Positions 1 through 7,152 of a stretch of 17,085 nucleotides of DNA are shown here, one piece after another. A program made the translations under genes and the position numbers. The number at the start of each line of letters is the position of its first letter. The stretch's first letter is position 1. The stretch is from JBCDCU01 sp039180865 (lineage in GTDB: Bacteria; Pseudomonadota; Alphaproteobacteria; Rhizobiales; JACESI01): assembly GCA_039180865.1 (NCBI GenBank), contig JBCDCZ010000070.1, positions 1 to 17,085 on the forward strand, in the 5' to 3' direction. Below the pieces are notes generated by a model, which saw only the letters and a program-made list of their open reading frames with translations, ran no database searches and was not told where the DNA came from.

Positions 1-2
1 AT

Positions 3-1532
3 CCGGAACAGGGGGCGGCAAAATTCCGCCGCTACGGCGTCAATGTGATCGTCGCAGACCGCGAGGGTGAAGGCGCACCGGTGATCTTCGAAGACCATCC
101 GACGCTCGGCAATGTGCTTGGCCGTATCGAGCACATGTCGCAGATGGGAACGCTCTTTACCGATTTTATGCTGATCAAGCCGGGCGCACTCCATAAGGCG
201 AATGGCGGCTATCTGGTGGTCGATGCGCGTCGTCTTCTAACCGAGCCTTTCGTCTGGGAGGCGATTAAGCGGACGCTCAGATCCGGTTCAATTCGGATTG
301 AATCGGGCGCTGAGCATCTCGGCCTTTCGACCACTGTCTCGCTCGACCCCGAACCGATCCCGCTCCACGTCAAGGTGATCCTCATCGGCGAGCGCCGTCT
401 GTACGATCTTCTGGTGCACTTCGATCCGGATTTCGGCGATCTATTCAAAGTCGAGGCGGATTTCGACGACCGTTGGGAGCGCACCGAGGATAATGAGGGC
501 CAGACTGCCCGGCTCTTTTCTTCCATCATCCGGTCGGAAAACCTTCTGCCGCTCAGCGCGGAAGGGGCCGCGCTTCTGATTGAAGAAGCCGCCCGCGATG
601 CACAGGATGCCGAGCGCTTGTCGCTCCGCACCGAAGAACTCTGCGATTTGTTGAGCGAAGCCGATTACTGGGCGCGCCAGGACGAACGCCGGGTTGTCTC
701 AGCAGACGATATGGATTGCGCCATCAAGGAGCGGATCCAGCGCAAGGATCGAATCCGCGAGCGCATGTATGAAGCGATTGAGCGCGAGACCATGCTCATC
801 GATACCGAGGGCAGCATTGTCGGTCAGGTGAACGGGCTTGCGGTTCTCGGGATCGGCGGCTTCGCTTTCGGCAAGCCCTCAAGGATCACCGCGCGGGTGC
901 GCATGGGAACGGGCAAGCTTATCGATATCGAGCGTGAGGTGAAGCTTGGCGGGCCGCTTCACTCCAAGGGAGTGATGATCCTCTCAAGCTATCTCAACGG
1001 CAATTTCTCGCTCGATCAACCGATTTCGCTCTGGGCGAGCCTCGTATTCGAACAATCCTATGGCGGCGTCGATGGTGACAGCGCCTCGTCGACCGAACTC
1101 TATACCCTTCTCTCGGCGCTTTCCGACGTCCCAATCAAGCAGTCACTGGCCGTCACCGGCTCAGTGAACCAGCTCGGCCAGGTGCAGGCGATCGGAGGCG
1201 TGAATGAAAAGATTGAGGGCTTTTTCGATATCTGCAAAGCGCGTGGCCTTACCGGCGATCAGGGTGTCCTGATCCCCGCCTCGAACGTCAAACATCTGAT
1301 GCTCCGCCAGGATGTTGTGGATGCGGCGGCGGACGGGCGATTCAACGTCTATCCGGTTTCCACGATCAATGAAGGGATTGAGCTTCTCACCGGCAGGGCG
1401 GCGGGAGAACGGGATGCGGACGGGCGCTATCCGGCAGAGAGCATCAACGCTCTGGTTGAAGAAAAACTCGAAACCTTCGCCACAAGACGCCGCTTCTTTG
1501 CAAGCGACGGCGAGGACAAGAAAGATGAGTGA
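3..1532 (+). CDS. Lon-like ATP-dependent protease (LonB/YcbZ-type), 5'-truncated by the window edge
   Basis: The reading frame is open to the left edge (first full codon at 3), so the GTG at 45 is not the true start. About 510 codons of a family usually near 800 residues are present. Counting from the GTG at 45, the visible AAA part includes a Walker-B-like GGYLVVDA (54-61) and a sensor-1-like ILIGERRLYDLL, followed by a lid region and then the Lon C-terminal protease domain. The catalytic dyad is intact: Ser346 in GDSASS and Lys389 in NEKIEGFF. They are 43 residues apart, the same spacing I recall for Ser679/Lys722 of E. coli Lon. The family degrades damaged or regulatory proteins in the cytosol using ATP. 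The N-terminal domain and Walker A lie outside the window. The stop overlaps the next gene by 8 bases, so the two are translationally coupled. Family assignment is firm; the substrate is unknown. Confidence 0.93.
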   Translation, partial: PEQGAAKFRRYGVNVIVADREGEGAPVIFEDHPTLGNVLGRIEHMSQMGTLFTDFMLIKPGALHKANGGYLVVDARRLLTEPFVWEAIKRTLRSGSIRIESGAEHLGLSTTVSLDPEPIPLHVKVILIGERRLYDLLVHFDPDFGDLFKVEADFDDRWERTEDNEGQTARLFSSIIRSENLLPLSAEGAALLIEEAARDAQDAERLSLRTEELCDLLSEADYWARQDERRVVSADDMDCAIKERIQRKDRIRERMYEAIERETMLIDTEGSIVGQVNGLAVLGIGGFAFGKPSRITARVRMGTGKLIDIEREVKLGGPLHSKGVMILSSYLNGNFSLDQPISLWASLVFEQSYGGVDGDSASSTELYTLLSALSDVPIKQSLAVTGSVNQLGQVQAIGGVNEKIEGFFDICKARGLTGDQGVLIPASNVKHLMLRQDVVDAAADGRFNVYPVSTINEGIELLTGRAAGERDADGRYPAESINALVEEKLETFATRRRFFASDGEDKKDE

Positions 1533-2337
1533 GTTGGAGGATAAGCCCAAGCGAGCACCGCGCCGCATCCTTGCTGGTTTCGGCTCTGCGGGCGATGAAA
1601 TCCAGACGCTTGACGCAGCGCTTGCTCTTGCCCGCGCCCTTCATGCGGAGATTGCCGGTCATTTCATCGAGGAGGCCGGCCTCATCAATATGGCAAGCCT
1701 GCCCTTTACAAGGATCGTGCGTTCGCATGGCCGCGCGGTCAAAGATGTCGGCGCGAGCGATATGGAGCGAGAGATCACCGAAGCCGGAAGAGCATGGCGT
1801 CGACGGCTTGCCGCCGGGGCCCGCCGCCATCAGCTTTCCTACAGTTTTGCCGTCACCCGCGGCGACTATTGTATCGAACTCAAAAAGGCCGCGTCGCCCC
1901 GCGACATTGTGATTGTGAATCCGGAGAACGTTTTCAAAAACCGGCGGGCTGCTCTCTTATCCGCTCTGGGTGCTGCTGAAGAAGCCGCTGGCGCGGTACT
2001 CATCCCGAGACGCGCTTTTCAGAGTGTCGGGCCGGTCGTGCTCATCGCCTCTGAAGGCGCTCCCAGCGACACCGCCCTGCAACTCGTCGAAGAAATAGCG
2101 AAAGCAGAAAACCGCAAAGTGGTGATCATTACGCCGGGTGGAACAACCACGGCGGATGAAGAGGGACTGGAGACCCTTCCTTTCAATCAGACCGATGTGG
2201 TGCGCGCGGTAGATGCGATCAATGCGCTTTACCCCTCCTATCTCGTCTGGCAGCAAGGTCCCTCACCCGAACTCAATGACGAACTTCTTCCCCTGCTAGA
2301 TGCCACTGATGGGCCGCTTTTGATTTTGAAGGGGTAA
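1525..2337 (+). CDS. UspA-like universal stress family protein, 270 aa
   Basis: The frame is open much further upstream, but the ATG at 1525 is chosen because it overlaps the protease stop (8-base overlap), the usual coupling arrangement, and because the upstream extension is a shadow of the protease. The protein starts with a charged stretch and then RRILAGFGSAGDEIQTLDAA, a beta-strand and helix pattern as in universal stress proteins. AALALARALHAEIAGHFIEE and a SLPFTRIVR segment (about residues 58-66) follow. They resemble a group of hypothetical Usp-like proteins that I recall as having an LPFAREV motif. There is no signal peptide or membrane span, so it is cytosolic. I see no clear GX2GX9G(S/T) nucleotide-binding motif, so ATP binding is doubtful. 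Its position after a Lon-type protease suggests a stress-related adaptor or regulator, which is inference. The gene ends 34 bases before the convergent MerR gene. Confidence 0.7.
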   Translation: MSELEDKPKRAPRRILAGFGSAGDEIQTLDAALALARALHAEIAGHFIEEAGLINMASLPFTRIVRSHGRAVKDVGASDMEREITEAGRAWRRRLAAGARRHQLSYSFAVTRGDYCIELKKAASPRDIVIVNPENVFKNRRAALLSALGAAEEAAGAVLIPRRAFQSVGPVVLIASEGAPSDTALQLVEEIAKAENRKVVIITPGGTTTADEEGLETLPFNQTDVVRAVDAINALYPSYLVWQQGPSPELNDELLPLLDATDGPLLILKG

Positions 2338-2371
2338 AAGGCTGCGGTCGTAATCGCCTTCCAATATTCCA

Positions 2372-2812
2372 TCACTTGCTGCTGCTGGCGCCGCGTTTGC
2401 CCTTCATGTCGGCAAATAGCGGGGGGATCTCACCGCGACCGGCAGCGGTGACAACCTTCTTGAAATTTGCACATTGCATCTGATCTGGTTCAGGACAAGC
2501 CGCCGTGCTTCTAAGAGAATCCCGGATTTTCTCAAGCTTCCTGATCAGCCGATCAATCTCTTTCGCTTTCGCTCTCAGCCGCTGGCGGTCAATGTTTGGC
2601 CCTTCCGGCGCAAACATTGACCGTATTTCATCAAGAGAGAATCCAGCCCCCCGCCCCAGAGCAATCAAAGCCAGACGCTCCAGGATCTCGGGCTCGTAAA
2701 CACGTTTCAGACCGTGTCGGCCAGACGATTGGATCAGTCCGCGTTCTTCGTAATAGCGCAGCGTGGATGCCGGTTGGCCGCTTCGTTTCGCAACTTCGGA
2801 AATTGTCAGCAT
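2372..2812 (-). CDS. MerR-family transcriptional regulator, 146 aa
   Basis: The N-terminus TISEVAKRSGQPASTLRYYE is a typical MerR winged helix-turn-helix (residues 3-22), followed by a long dimerisation helix (about 75-103). The effector region holds Cys106 and Cys114 in CPEPDQMQC, a CX7C spacing. CueR-type metal regulators use the same spacing, but many MerR regulators of unknown ligand also have it. The SoxR CX2CXCX5C cluster motif is absent. The ATG at 2812 has a GAGG Shine-Dalgarno (2827-2824), and this lies inside the operator palindrome, so the protein very probably represses its own synthesis. It is divergent from the GST gene, whose promoter has the long -35/-10 spacer typical of MerR-activated promoters. 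Known of the family: the dimer untwists such promoters when bound to ligand. Inferred: it switches on the four-gene operon starting at 2890 in response to an electrophile, thiol reagent or metal. Confidence 0.9.
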   Translation of the reverse strand: MLTISEVAKRSGQPASTLRYYEERGLIQSSGRHGLKRVYEPEILERLALIALGRGAGFSLDEIRSMFAPEGPNIDRQRLRAKAKEIDRLIRKLEKIRDSLRSTAACPEPDQMQCANFKKVVTAAGRGEIPPLFADMKGKRGASSSK

Positions 2813-2817
2813 TTGCC

Positions 2818-2850
2818 ACTTGACCTCAAGTTAACTTGAAGTGGCACGAT
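2818..2850 (+). promoter_or_regulatory. MerR/SoxR-type operator and promoter of the GST operon
   Basis: The perfect palindrome TCAAGTTAACTTGA (2826-2839) sits between a -35 TTGACC (2820-2825) and a weak -10 CACGAT (2845-2850). The spacer is 19 bp, the overlong spacing that MerR-family activators require. Bases 2824-2841 match the E. coli SoxR box (CCTCAAGTTAACTTGAGG, from memory) at 17 of 18 positions. A third half-site ACTTGA (2818-2823) forms a second overlapping palindrome with TCAAGT (2826-2831). Outer arms GCCACTT (2815-2821) and AAGTGGC (2839-2845) add a further inverted repeat. The site covers the Shine-Dalgarno of the divergent merR gene, so one site can control both directions. The -10 assignment is approximate. 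Confidence 0.8.
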
Positions 2851-2889
2851 AGGCCTTGAGTTAAAAAACACAAGGAATTTCAAACTCGA

Positions 2890-3525
2890 ATGGCACTTAC
2901 CCTTTATGGCTCACCGCTGAGCCCTTATGTCCGCGCCGTGCGTGTCGCGCTTTCAGAAAAGACTGTCGAGCACGAAGTCGTGCCCATCGGGCCGTCCGAA
3001 CTACAAGCGCCGGATTACACCAAACATCATCCGTTTCGAAAGCTCCCATATCTAGATATCGATGGCACGTCGCTCTTCGAAACATCTGCGATCCTGCACT
3101 TCATCGATGAGGCTTATGAGTCCGGCAGCACGCTCCAGCCTTCCGATCCGTTGGAACGCGCCTATTCCGAACAATGGATGAGTGCTGCGAATTCCTACCT
3201 CTACCCGGACGCATTCACCGACTTTTTCTTTCAGATCGCGCTTGCCCCGCATTTCGGGATTCCGGTTGATGAGAACCGGATCTCGGCAAGCGCTGAGCGC
3301 CTCTCTCATCATCTTTCAGCCCTCACCGGCGGCCTTAAGGCTAAAACGCTCGGTGCCAGTACCATGCCGACACTTGGAGACATTCTGGCTGCAGCGATCA
3401 TGATGCCGCTCCTCGAAATCGAACAGGGTCAGGCGCTTCTCAAAGACGCGCCACTTTTTGCAGCTTGGCTTAACGACCTTTCCGAACGTCACAGTTTTCA
3501 GAGCACAGGCCCAGAGATCCAATGA
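2890..3525 (+). CDS. Glutathione S-transferase, 211 aa
   Basis: This is a cytosolic GST of canonical length. The thioredoxin-like N-terminal domain begins LTLYGSPLSPYVRAVRVAL, with Ser8/Ser11 as candidate catalytic residues. It continues to KLPYLD, where Pro53 is the expected cis-proline, and FETSAI, where Glu64-Thr65-Ser66 are the usual gamma-glutamyl-binding residues. An all-helical C-terminal domain follows from about residue 85. The family conjugates glutathione to electrophiles or handles glutathionylated intermediates. It is the first gene of the MerR-controlled operon. The ATG at 2890 follows AAGGAA (2872-2877) at a rather long 12-base spacing. The stop overlaps the methyltransferase start as ATGA, so the two are coupled. 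The substrate class cannot be deduced. Confidence 0.93.
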   Translation: MALTLYGSPLSPYVRAVRVALSEKTVEHEVVPIGPSELQAPDYTKHHPFRKLPYLDIDGTSLFETSAILHFIDEAYESGSTLQPSDPLERAYSEQWMSAANSYLYPDAFTDFFFQIALAPHFGIPVDENRISASAERLSHHLSALTGGLKAKTLGASTMPTLGDILAAAIMMPLLEIEQGQALLKDAPLFAAWLNDLSERHSFQSTGPEIQ

Positions 3526-4388
3526 CGGACCAATCACAAAATACGACCGAAGACCTTTTGAGATTCAAGAGGGAGCAACACGACCTCTGGAACGGTGACA
3601 TGGGCGATATCTGGGTCGCCGAACAAGCCTTCATCGACGGGATGATCAAGCCATTCGAGAAACTGTTGGTCGATGCCGCACGCGCGACACATCCCGGTTC
3701 GGTGCTTGATGTCGGATGCGGCAATGGAACCACAACCCTTGCCATGGCACGAGCGCTTCCACACGGCGCGCGCCTGACGGGGCTCGACCTCTCTCAGCAG
3801 ATGATCACCAACGCGAAGAAACGCTCAGACCATGAAGATCTCGCCGTCGATTTCATATGCGCGGACGCAGCGGATTACGCGTTTGCACGGGAAACGTTCG
3901 ACCTCATAACGTCCCGGTTCGGCGTTATGTTTTTCGCAGACCCCGTGGCGGCCTTTCAAAATCTGCGCGGCGCGGCGTCTCGCTCCTGCCGTGGCCTGTT
4001 CCTCGTCTGGCGACGCCCTGAAGACAACGCCTTCATGATGACCGGTCAAAAAGCCGCGTCCGCTTACCTTCCTCAAGGCGCTCCAAAGCCAATGGATGCG
4101 CCGGGCCCCTTTTCTTTAGCGGATCCGGATCGTGTGTCCGCTGTTCTTAAGGAGAGCGGGTGGTCAGACCCGCAATTCGAAGCCGTCGATCTCACGTGCT
4201 GTTTTCCAAGCTGCGATCTCGACATGTTTCTTGAGAAGCTCGCCCCGATCGGTCCCGGCTTCAACGATTTGAACGCGGATCTCAAGGATAAAGTCCGCCG
4301 GATCGTGCGCGACGCCTACGCGCCCTTCATCACGGGCGGCGAAGTCGAATTTATCGCTTCCTGCTGGCTCATCAAGACCAGCACCTAA
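3522..4388 (+). CDS. Class I SAM-dependent methyltransferase, 288 aa
   Basis: Motif I VLDVGCGNGTTT begins at about residue 61 and is the SAM-binding glycine loop. TGLDLSQQMI (motif II region), a DAADYAF segment and FDLITSRFGVMFFADP (motif IV region) follow in the order of the Rossmann-fold methyltransferases of the UbiE/Methyltransf_11/25 type. There is no signal peptide or membrane span. It starts inside the GST stop codon (ATGA overlap), so it is translated with the GST. The acceptor is unknown. Within this operon a methyl transfer to a thiol, hydroxyl or carboxyl group of a small molecule is plausible, but that is inference. The C-terminal 90 residues hold two adjacent cysteines (TCCFPSC), which is unusual but not diagnostic. 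Confidence 0.88.
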   Translation: MTDQSQNTTEDLLRFKREQHDLWNGDMGDIWVAEQAFIDGMIKPFEKLLVDAARATHPGSVLDVGCGNGTTTLAMARALPHGARLTGLDLSQQMITNAKKRSDHEDLAVDFICADAADYAFARETFDLITSRFGVMFFADPVAAFQNLRGAASRSCRGLFLVWRRPEDNAFMMTGQKAASAYLPQGAPKPMDAPGPFSLADPDRVSAVLKESGWSDPQFEAVDLTCCFPSCDLDMFLEKLAPIGPGFNDLNADLKDKVRRIVRDAYAPFITGGEVEFIASCWLIKTST

Positions 4389-4420
4389 GCCTCCAATCCA
4401 ACTCTTCTTCAGGTGAAACC

Positions 4421-4924
4421 ATGGCAAAGATTGTCACAATTGAAAAAAGTATCGTCATCAATGCACCGATCGACGAGGTCTGGCGGGTCAGCGCGACCGA
4501 TTTCGTCCACATCGACCAGTGGGACGGCAATGTGAAATCCTCAAGCTCCTCGGGTCAGGGGAATGGCGAGAGCCCCTCGGCGGGACGGGTCTGCAATATG
4601 TACAATGGCGGCATGACCGTCGAAAAACTGGTCGAATTCGACGCGGAAAAACACAGCTTCAAATACGACATTGTCGAGGGGCTACCGGGTTTCGTTGTTC
4701 ATGCAAGAAACAGCTGGATCCATCAACCCATGAAAAACGGCAAGACCCGCCTCACCATGAAGCTTGCCATGCAAGTCAAAGGGATCCTCGGCACTCTGAT
4801 GCGAATTCCGATGAAATCGCAGATGGGGAAAGTCCTCGGCAAGGCCCAGGAAGAACTGAAGCATTATGTCGAATTTGGGAAACCACATCCGCGCAAGCAG
4901 AAAAAAGCGCGATCCGCGGTCTGA
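4421..4924 (+). CDS. SRPBCC (START/polyketide-cyclase-like) protein, 167 aa
   Basis: The N-terminus IEKSIVINAPIDEVWRVSAT is the classic start of an SRPBCC domain (first strand and helix), followed by alternating strands (RVCNMYNG, KLVEFDAEKHSFKYDIVEG, RLTMKLAMQVKG). A long C-terminal helix comes next (about residues 125-155), with a basic tail PHPRKQKKAR. The fold makes a deep hydrophobic cavity for lipids, aromatics or polyketides and can be a carrier or an enzyme. The ATG at 4421 follows AGGTGA at a normal distance. The gene is 32 bases after the methyltransferase and 27 before the MAPEG gene, in the same direction. A role in binding the hydrophobic substrate handled by its neighbours is inference. 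Confidence 0.85.
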   Translation: MAKIVTIEKSIVINAPIDEVWRVSATDFVHIDQWDGNVKSSSSSGQGNGESPSAGRVCNMYNGGMTVEKLVEFDAEKHSFKYDIVEGLPGFVVHARNSWIHQPMKNGKTRLTMKLAMQVKGILGTLMRIPMKSQMGKVLGKAQEELKHYVEFGKPHPRKQKKARSAV

Positions 4925-4951
4925 TTGAAACAAGCGAACAGGAGCCGAACG

Positions 4952-5365
4952 ATGGGTTTTCCAATCATCTCCGCGTCCCTCGGTGCGTTTCTCATCATCA
5001 TCCAGCAAATTCTGCTTATGAATGTCGGAATGCACCGAACAAAACACGCCGTCGGGGTCGGCACCGGAAGCGATGCGCATCTTGAACGAAAGATCCGGCG
5101 TCACGGCAACCTTGCGGAAAATGCGGCAATCTTCCTCATACTGCTTGCACTGATGGAAATGTACGGGACATCGGCAGCGCTTGTCGCAGGTTTCGCGATT
5201 GCTTTTGCAACCGCCCGTATTCTCCACGTTTTCGCCTTTATGAGGCTCTCCGGGTCCCACGAGCCAAGCGGGTTCTTTTCTCTTCTGCGGGCGCTCGGGG
5301 CCTTCGGAACGGTTTTGTGCGGGCTCGGAGTCGGGGGCAGCCTACTCTACTTCATGTATGGCTAG
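4952..5365 (+). CDS. MAPEG-family membrane protein (glutathione-transferase-like), 137 aa
   Basis: The frame opens at a TTG at 4925, but the ATG at 4952 is preferred. It has AGGAG (4940-4944) seven bases upstream, and the protein then starts directly with a membrane helix. Four membrane segments are visible (about residues 3-24, 57-73, 76-97 and 112-134). The family signature lies at the start of the second: RRHGNLAEN (49-57), the Arg/His/Asn/Glu cluster that binds glutathione in MAPEG enzymes. Known members include microsomal GST1, leukotriene C4 synthase and bacterial relatives. It is the last gene of the MerR-controlled set. Together with the soluble GST at 2890 it gives the operon two evolutionarily unrelated glutathione-type proteins, one cytosolic and one in the membrane, which suggests handling of lipophilic electrophiles or peroxides. 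Confidence 0.88.
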   Translation: MGFPIISASLGAFLIIIQQILLMNVGMHRTKHAVGVGTGSDAHLERKIRRHGNLAENAAIFLILLALMEMYGTSAALVAGFAIAFATARILHVFAFMRLSGSHEPSGFFSLLRALGAFGTVLCGLGVGGSLLYFMYG

Positions 5366-5366
5366 G

Positions 5367-5382
5367 TGGGCGAACACGCCCA
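5367..5382 (+). terminator. Hairpin between convergent operons, possible weak terminator
   Basis: Two bases after the MAPEG stop there is a perfect 6-bp GC-rich stem (TGGGCG / CGCCCA) with the 4-base loop AACA. No T-run follows on either strand, so it is not a textbook intrinsic terminator. It may slow polymerase or protect the 3' end between the converging operons. Confidence 0.3.
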
Positions 5383-5445
5383 ATCGAACCCTCAATTATC
5401 GCCTGCGTTTCAAGCGTCCGGTCGCAAAGTTTCGTCACGATCCGC

Positions 5446-7152
5446 TCAACTTTGGAAGCCATCGACACGCGGAATGTGGTCCAAAAGATCTCTCGTATAT
5501 TCATGCCTGGGTTCAGCAAAAAGCTGCTCCGTTTCGGCAAGCTCCACGAGGCGGCCATTTTTCAGAACGCCGACACGGTCACACATCTGGCGGATCACGG
5601 GCAGATCGTGGCTGATGAAGAGCATGGTGAGGCCGAGATGCTCTCTCAAATCCTTCAAGATGTTCAGGATCTGCGCCTGGATCGAGACATCCAATGCAGA
5701 TGTCGGCTCATCGCAGATCAAAAGCCTCGGCTCTGTCGCCAAGGCCCTTGCAATGGAAATCCGCTGTCGCTGCCCCCCGGAAAACTCATGCGGGTAGCGA
5801 TCCGCTGCATTGGCATCAAGACCGATTGCATCCAGAAGATCGACAACGCGCCGTTTCAATTCCGCACCTGCAAGAACCTTGTTGTGCTTTGCCGGTTCGC
5901 CGATGACCTCCGAAATCCGCATGCGCGGATTGAGGCTTGAGAACGGGTCCTGAAAGATCATCTGGATGTTGCGGCGCATATCCGGATCTTTTCGCGCGGC
6001 GTTCGACGGTGCGATTTCCTGACCATCGAACAGGATCTGCCCCCTATCCGGTTTATGGAGCCCTGCAATGATGCGGGCGATCGTCGATTTCCCGGAGCCG
6101 GATTCTCCGACCAATCCGAAAATCTCGCCTTCCCGAATGTCGAAACTGACATCGCTCACCGCATCGAAGAAAGTTCGCCGCCACGGAAAGAGCGACCGGT
6201 TTGATGCAAAGGATTTGGTCAAAGCGTCAATCTGTAAGAGTGACCGTCCCCGGCTGGCGGTCCGTTTTGGCCACGTCTTTGCAAGATCATCAATGTGAAC
6301 TTCGGCCCGATTGCCGCCATAGGTTACTCTCGGAAACCGGTTGAGCTTTGTCTGTGAAGGCGGGACCGCCGCCATCAGCGCCTTGGTGTAGTCGTGCGAC
6401 GGGGTCCTAAGGACAGTTCCCGTCTTGCCGCTTTCCACGAAACGGCCCTGATACATGACGGTGACGCTGTCGGTCGTCTCTGCGATCACGCCCATATCAT
6501 GGGTCACCAGAATGACCCCGACCTGTTTTTTTCGCGCGAGGTCTTTGATGAGTTTCAGGATCTGCGCCTGGATCGTCACATCAAGTGCGGTCGTTGGTTC
6601 ATCCGCAATAATGATTTCCGGCTTTGAACAGAGCGCAAGGGCGATCGCGACCCGCTGGCGCATGCCGCCGGAAAACTGGTGCGGATAATGATTGATCCGG
6701 ATTTCGGGATCAGCAATTCCCACCTCCACGAGCCTCTCAATCGCATGGACGCGCGAGGCTGCGGACTTCAGCCCAAGATGGGTCTCAATCGTCTCCTGCA
6801 ATTGCTGGCCGACCGTAAAGAGCGGGTTGAGCGAGGTCAGCGGGTCCTGAAAAATCATGCTGATTTTCTTGCCCCGCAAAGCCGCCATTGCGGTTTCCTC
6901 AAGATTGGAGATTGCCTCACCGTGGAAGCGGATCTGACCACCCGCAATGCGGCCTGGACGGCCGATCAACCCCATGATCGCGGCCCCGACGGTGGATTTT
7001 CCGGCGCCGGATTCTCCGACAAGGCCGTGAATTTCGCCAGCCTGGACTTTCAGGCTCACTCCATCGACGGCGCGCGTCAGTTGGTTGCGGCCTGGAAACT
7101 CGACGACCAGATCGTCGATTGAAAGAAGCGGGGCGTCGAGGCGCTCCAGCAT
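5446..7152 (-). CDS. Oligopeptide-type ABC transporter, fused double ATPase (DppD-DppF-like), 568 aa
   Basis: Two complete ATP-binding cassettes are joined in one chain. Domain 1 has Walker A GESGAGKS (46-53), signature SGGMRQ (161-166) and Walker B IIIADEP (180-186). Domain 2 has GESGSGKS (349-356), SGGQRQ (458-463) and LLICDEP (477-483). Each half has the FQDP Q-loop and a switch histidine (VTHD, ISHD). The PP...Y C-terminal features of oligopeptide/dipeptide ATPases follow domain 1. Both halves look catalytically competent. The protein powers import by the two permeases encoded upstream. Its ATG overlaps the permease C stop as TAATG. Fused cassettes of this type are common in Alphaproteobacteria. 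The substrate cannot be told from the ATPase. Confidence 0.95.
   Translation of the reverse strand: MLERLDAPLLSIDDLVVEFPGRNQLTRAVDGVSLKVQAGEIHGLVGESGAGKSTVGAAIMGLIGRPGRIAGGQIRFHGEAISNLEETAMAALRGKKISMIFQDPLTSLNPLFTVGQQLQETIETHLGLKSAASRVHAIERLVEVGIADPEIRINHYPHQFSGGMRQRVAIALALCSKPEIIIADEPTTALDVTIQAQILKLIKDLARKKQVGVILVTHDMGVIAETTDSVTVMYQGRFVESGKTGTVLRTPSHDYTKALMAAVPPSQTKLNRFPRVTYGGNRAEVHIDDLAKTWPKRTASRGRSLLQIDALTKSFASNRSLFPWRRTFFDAVSDVSFDIREGEIFGLVGESGSGKSTIARIIAGLHKPDRGQILFDGQEIAPSNAARKDPDMRRNIQMIFQDPFSSLNPRMRISEVIGEPAKHNKVLAGAELKRRVVDLLDAIGLDANAADRYPHEFSGGQRQRISIARALATEPRLLICDEPTSALDVSIQAQILNILKDLREHLGLTMLFISHDLPVIRQMCDRVGVLKNGRLVELAETEQLFAEPRHEYTRDLLDHIPRVDGFQS

Noticed and set aside
209..631. 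Long minus-strand ORF inside the Lon-like gene, and similar antisense ORFs across the window (for example 8676-9062, 9502-10008, 15745-16224)
   Set aside because: They are antisense shadows of GC-rich coding genes, rich in Arg/Ser, without start signals or family resemblance.
2338..2371. AAGGC...GCCTT inverted repeat between the Usp-like gene and merR as a shared terminator
   Set aside because: The stem is only 5 bp with a 13-base loop and there is no T-run.
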